DNA from: an uncultured Calothrix sp.
Lineage (GTDB): Bacteria > Cyanobacteriota > Cyanobacteriia > Cyanobacteriales > Nostocaceae
DNA: 6,947 nt
Assembly: GCA_937884685.1 (NCBI GenBank)
Contig: CAKZYM010000720.1
Location: 1-6,947 of the forward strand
Direction of reading: 5' to 3'
Of this stretch, positions 5,232-6,947 are shown in pieces; the stretch's first letter is position 1, and each line of letters starts with the position of its first letter. The notes under the pieces are model-generated. The model saw only the letters and a list, made by a program, of their open reading frames with translations, was not told where the DNA came from and searched no databases. The position numbers and the translations under genes are program-made.

Positions 5232-5287
5232 TTACCTCTTACCTCTTACCTCTTACCTCTTACCTCTTACCTCTTACCTCTTACCTA
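5232..5287. repeat. TTACCTC heptamer array
   Basis: Seven perfect TTACCTC units plus TTACCTA, upstream of the photolyase promoter region. Read on the other strand it is GAGGTAA, the same family as the AGAGGTA units at 5091-5104. Perfect units suggest recent expansion or active homogenisation. Confidence 0.95.
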
Positions 5288-5321
5288 TTCCCTACTCCCT
5301 ATTCCGAAATTCCAAAAGATG

Positions 5322-5357
5322 CTATTGTAATTCATTGTCGATACTTTAGTACAATAG
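5322..5357 (+). promoter_or_regulatory. Photolyase promoter region with inverted repeat
   Basis: A possible promoter is TTGTAA (5325-5330), a 19-bp spacer and TACAAT (5350-5355), giving a leader of about 15 nt. The two boxes lie inside a perfect 8-bp inverted repeat, CTATTGTA (5322-5329) and TACAATAG (5350-5357). A further ATTGT at 5334-5338 is exactly 10 bp after the one at 5324-5328. The symmetry suggests an operator or activator site overlapping the promoter, which is inference. Confidence 0.45.
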
Positions 5358-5376
5358 AACTATTAAAGCCAGATAT

Positions 5377-6825
5377 ATGTCCGATTTAATTTTGTTTTGG
5401 CATCGTCGCGATTTACGGATTTCTGACAATACTGGATTAGCAGCAGCATTGGAAAAAAGTCGTAAGGTGGTGGGTGTTTTCTGTCTCGACCCCAATATTC
5501 TCAAAGGGGATGACGTTGCAGCGGTTAGGGTAACTTATATGATTGGCTGTTTGCAGAAACTGCAAGAAAAATACGCTCAAATGGGCAGCCAATTATTGAT
5601 TCTTTGGGATAATCCAGTTAAAGCAATTCCTCAATTAGCAGCAACTTTAAAAGCTAAAGCTGTATTTTGGAATTGGGATGTGGAACCATATTCTCAGGAG
5701 CGAGATGCAGATGTTATTAATGCACTTGAAGAACAAGGAATTGAATATTTAGAAAAAAATTGGGACCAGTTATTAAACAATCCAGATTCTATTCGGACTG
5801 GTTCTAATAATCCTTATACTGTATACACTCCTTTCTGGAAAAATTGGATTGGTAAACCGAAAGATTCTCCCGTCGAAATTGCTGATAAATTTGAGGGATT
5901 AACAGCAGAAGAGCAAGAAATTGCAATCAAATCAGGTGCGGTTGAATTGCCTACAGCTAAAGATTTAGGATTTAATTGGGATGGAGCATTAATCATTGAA
6001 CCTGGTGAAGAAGCAGCCCAAGAAAGGTTAGAAGAATTTTGTTATAGCAATATTAATGAATATCAAGAACAAAGAAATTTTCCTGCAATTGATGGTACAT
6101 CAAGATTAAGTGCGGCTTTAAAATTTGGTGTAATTGGTATTCGTAATGTATGGAAAGCGACTGAAGACGCATTAGAAAATAGTCGCAGCGATGAATTACG
6201 AGATAATATTATTACTTGGCAAAAAGAAATAGCTTGGCGAGAATTTTATCAACATGCAATGTATAACTTCCCGGAATTAGCATCGGGTGCTTATCGCGAT
6301 GCTTTCAAAGATTTTCCTTGGGAAGATAATGATGAATATTTTCAAGCTTGGTGTGAAGGAAAAACCGGATACCCGATTGTTGATGCTGCTATGCGACAAT
6401 TAAATCAAACGGGCTGGATGCATAATCGCTGTCGGATGATTGTTGCTAGTTTTTTAACAAAAGACTTATTGCTGAATCCCCAATTAGGCGAAAAATACTT
6501 TATGCAACGACTAATTGATGGAGATTTATCTGCTAATAACGGTGGTTGGCAATGGAGTGCTTCTAGTGGAATGGACCCCAAACCAGTAAGGATTTTTAAT
6601 CCTGCATCTCAAGCACAGAAATTCGACTCAGAAGGTGAATATATTCGCCAATGGGTTCCGGAATTAAGTTCAATGGATGCCGAGTATTTAGTAACAGGAA
6701 AAATTACACCTTTAGAGCGTCAAGCTGTTGGTTATCCCGAACCAATTGTAGAACATAAACAGCAGCAAAAAGTGTTTAAGGAAATGTATAAAAATCAGAA
6801 ACAAAAACTTGAAGCGTTAGGTTAG
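5377..6825 (+). CDS. phrA: Deoxyribodipyrimidine photolyase (class I CPD photolyase)
   Basis: A 482-aa flavoenzyme that uses blue/near-UV light to split cyclobutane pyrimidine dimers in DNA. It has the N-terminal antenna Rossmann domain (ILFWHRRDLRISDN at residues 5-18) and the C-terminal helical FAD domain. FAD and DNA positions are intact: T241-S245 (TSRLS), WQKEIAWRE at 281-289, TGYPIVDAAMRQL at 330-342, WMHNRCRMIVASF at 347-359, D381/D383, N387/N388 and GGWQWSASSG at 389-398. Length and sequence are closest to the Anacystis (Synechococcus) enzyme, so an 8-HDF antenna is likely by analogy. The oddity is the Trp triad: W315 and W391 match E. coli W306 and W382, but the W359 position is Pro368, in NPQLGE where others have DWR(E/R)GE. 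The start is supported by MSDLILFWHRRDLR, although the ribosome site is weak. It is monocistronic, with its own promoter region and terminator. Confidence 0.97.
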   Translation: MSDLILFWHRRDLRISDNTGLAAALEKSRKVVGVFCLDPNILKGDDVAAVRVTYMIGCLQKLQEKYAQMGSQLLILWDNPVKAIPQLAATLKAKAVFWNWDVEPYSQERDADVINALEEQGIEYLEKNWDQLLNNPDSIRTGSNNPYTVYTPFWKNWIGKPKDSPVEIADKFEGLTAEEQEIAIKSGAVELPTAKDLGFNWDGALIIEPGEEAAQERLEEFCYSNINEYQEQRNFPAIDGTSRLSAALKFGVIGIRNVWKATEDALENSRSDELRDNIITWQKEIAWREFYQHAMYNFPELASGAYRDAFKDFPWEDNDEYFQAWCEGKTGYPIVDAAMRQLNQTGWMHNRCRMIVASFLTKDLLLNPQLGEKYFMQRLIDGDLSANNGGWQWSASSGMDPKPVRIFNPASQAQKFDSEGEYIRQWVPELSSMDAEYLVTGKITPLERQAVGYPEPIVEHKQQQKVFKEMYKNQKQKLEALG

Positions 6826-6836
6826 ATAATACTAGG

Positions 6837-6861
6837 AAGCCCGGGTCGCTGGGCTTTGTTT
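6837..6861 (+). terminator. Rho-independent terminator of the photolyase gene
   Basis: AAGCCC (6837-6842) pairs with GGGCTT (6851-6856) across an 8-nt loop, followed by TGTTT. It starts 12 bp after the photolyase stop codon, a typical intrinsic terminator layout. Confidence 0.8.
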
Positions 6862-6891
6862 ATGTAGCCTCACCCTTACAGTTGGGTACAA

Positions 6892-6937
6892 TGGGGAGCA
6901 TCCCAATTATGCAAAAAACCCGCAGACTAGAAGTCTG
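6892..6937. repeat. Two small hairpin repeats at the window end
   Basis: First, TGGGG (6892-6896) pairs with TCCCA (6901-6905) around AGCA and shares GGGAGCATC with the hairpin at 5177-5193. Second, CAGACT-AGA-AGTCTG (6923-6937) is a perfect 6-bp stem, extended by two further C-G pairs after a mismatch. Both look like dispersed cyanobacterial intergenic repeats. No gene start is visible before the window ends at 6947. Confidence 0.6.
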
Positions 6938-6947
6938 GGGCTAATAG

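Noticed and set aside
5232..5287. Possible CRISPR array
   Set aside because: Repeat units are 7 bp and directly adjacent with no unique spacers; the same holds for every other array in the window.
5814..5996. 60-aa minus-strand frame inside the photolyase gene
   Set aside because: Antisense shadow of a well-supported gene.

Overview
The window looks like chromosomal DNA of a filamentous, probably heterocyst-forming cyanobacterium (Nostocales; Calothrix-, Rivularia- or Nostoc-like). The reasons are an AT-rich composition, long intergenic gaps filled with heptameric short tandem repeats typical of that group, a pentapeptide-repeat protein, and a photolyase very close to the cyanobacterial (Anacystis-type) class I enzyme. 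The genus assignment is inference from style and remembered homologues, not from a search.

Layout. (1) Positions 1-753, minus strand: a two-gene unit encoding a 99-aa conserved protein of unknown function and then a 122-aa pentapeptide-repeat protein, 14 bp apart, ending against a TAACTGA heptamer array. (2) 754-1066: an AT-rich divergent intergenic region with a near-consensus sigma-70 promoter facing right. (3) 1067-1708, plus strand: a 213-aa two-TM membrane protein that I do not recognise. (4) 1709-1927: a convergent gap holding heptamer arrays in opposite orientations. (5) 1928-2701, minus strand: a YafJ-type class II glutamine amidotransferase with its catalytic residues visible. (6) 2702-2886: a divergent gap with an imperfect 43-bp tandem repeat and a strong promoter for the next gene. 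(7) 2887-3306 and 3421-4041, plus strand: a small cupin and a class II aldolase/adducin protein, possibly co-transcribed. (8) 4042-4297: an AT-rich gap with several hairpins, including a compact three-stem candidate structure. (9) 4298-5056: a YdcF/DUF218 membrane-anchored protein, followed by heptamer arrays and a terminator-like hairpin. (10) 5377-6825: class I CPD photolyase, with its own promoter region and a clear terminator, then small hairpin repeats to the end of the window.

The genes do not form an obvious pathway; the window reads as ordinary housekeeping and accessory cyanobacterial chromosome. I see no transposase, phage, toxin-antitoxin, CRISPR, tRNA or rRNA gene. The most interesting features are non-coding or at residue level. 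Heptamer arrays begin at, or supply, the stop codon of five of the eight genes, and most of these arrays close all three reading frames. Two intergenic gaps carry arrays in opposite orientations that could fold back on each other. A 43-bp repeat has a hairpin with a compensatory base-pair change. The photolyase has proline where the middle tryptophan of the electron-transfer triad should be.
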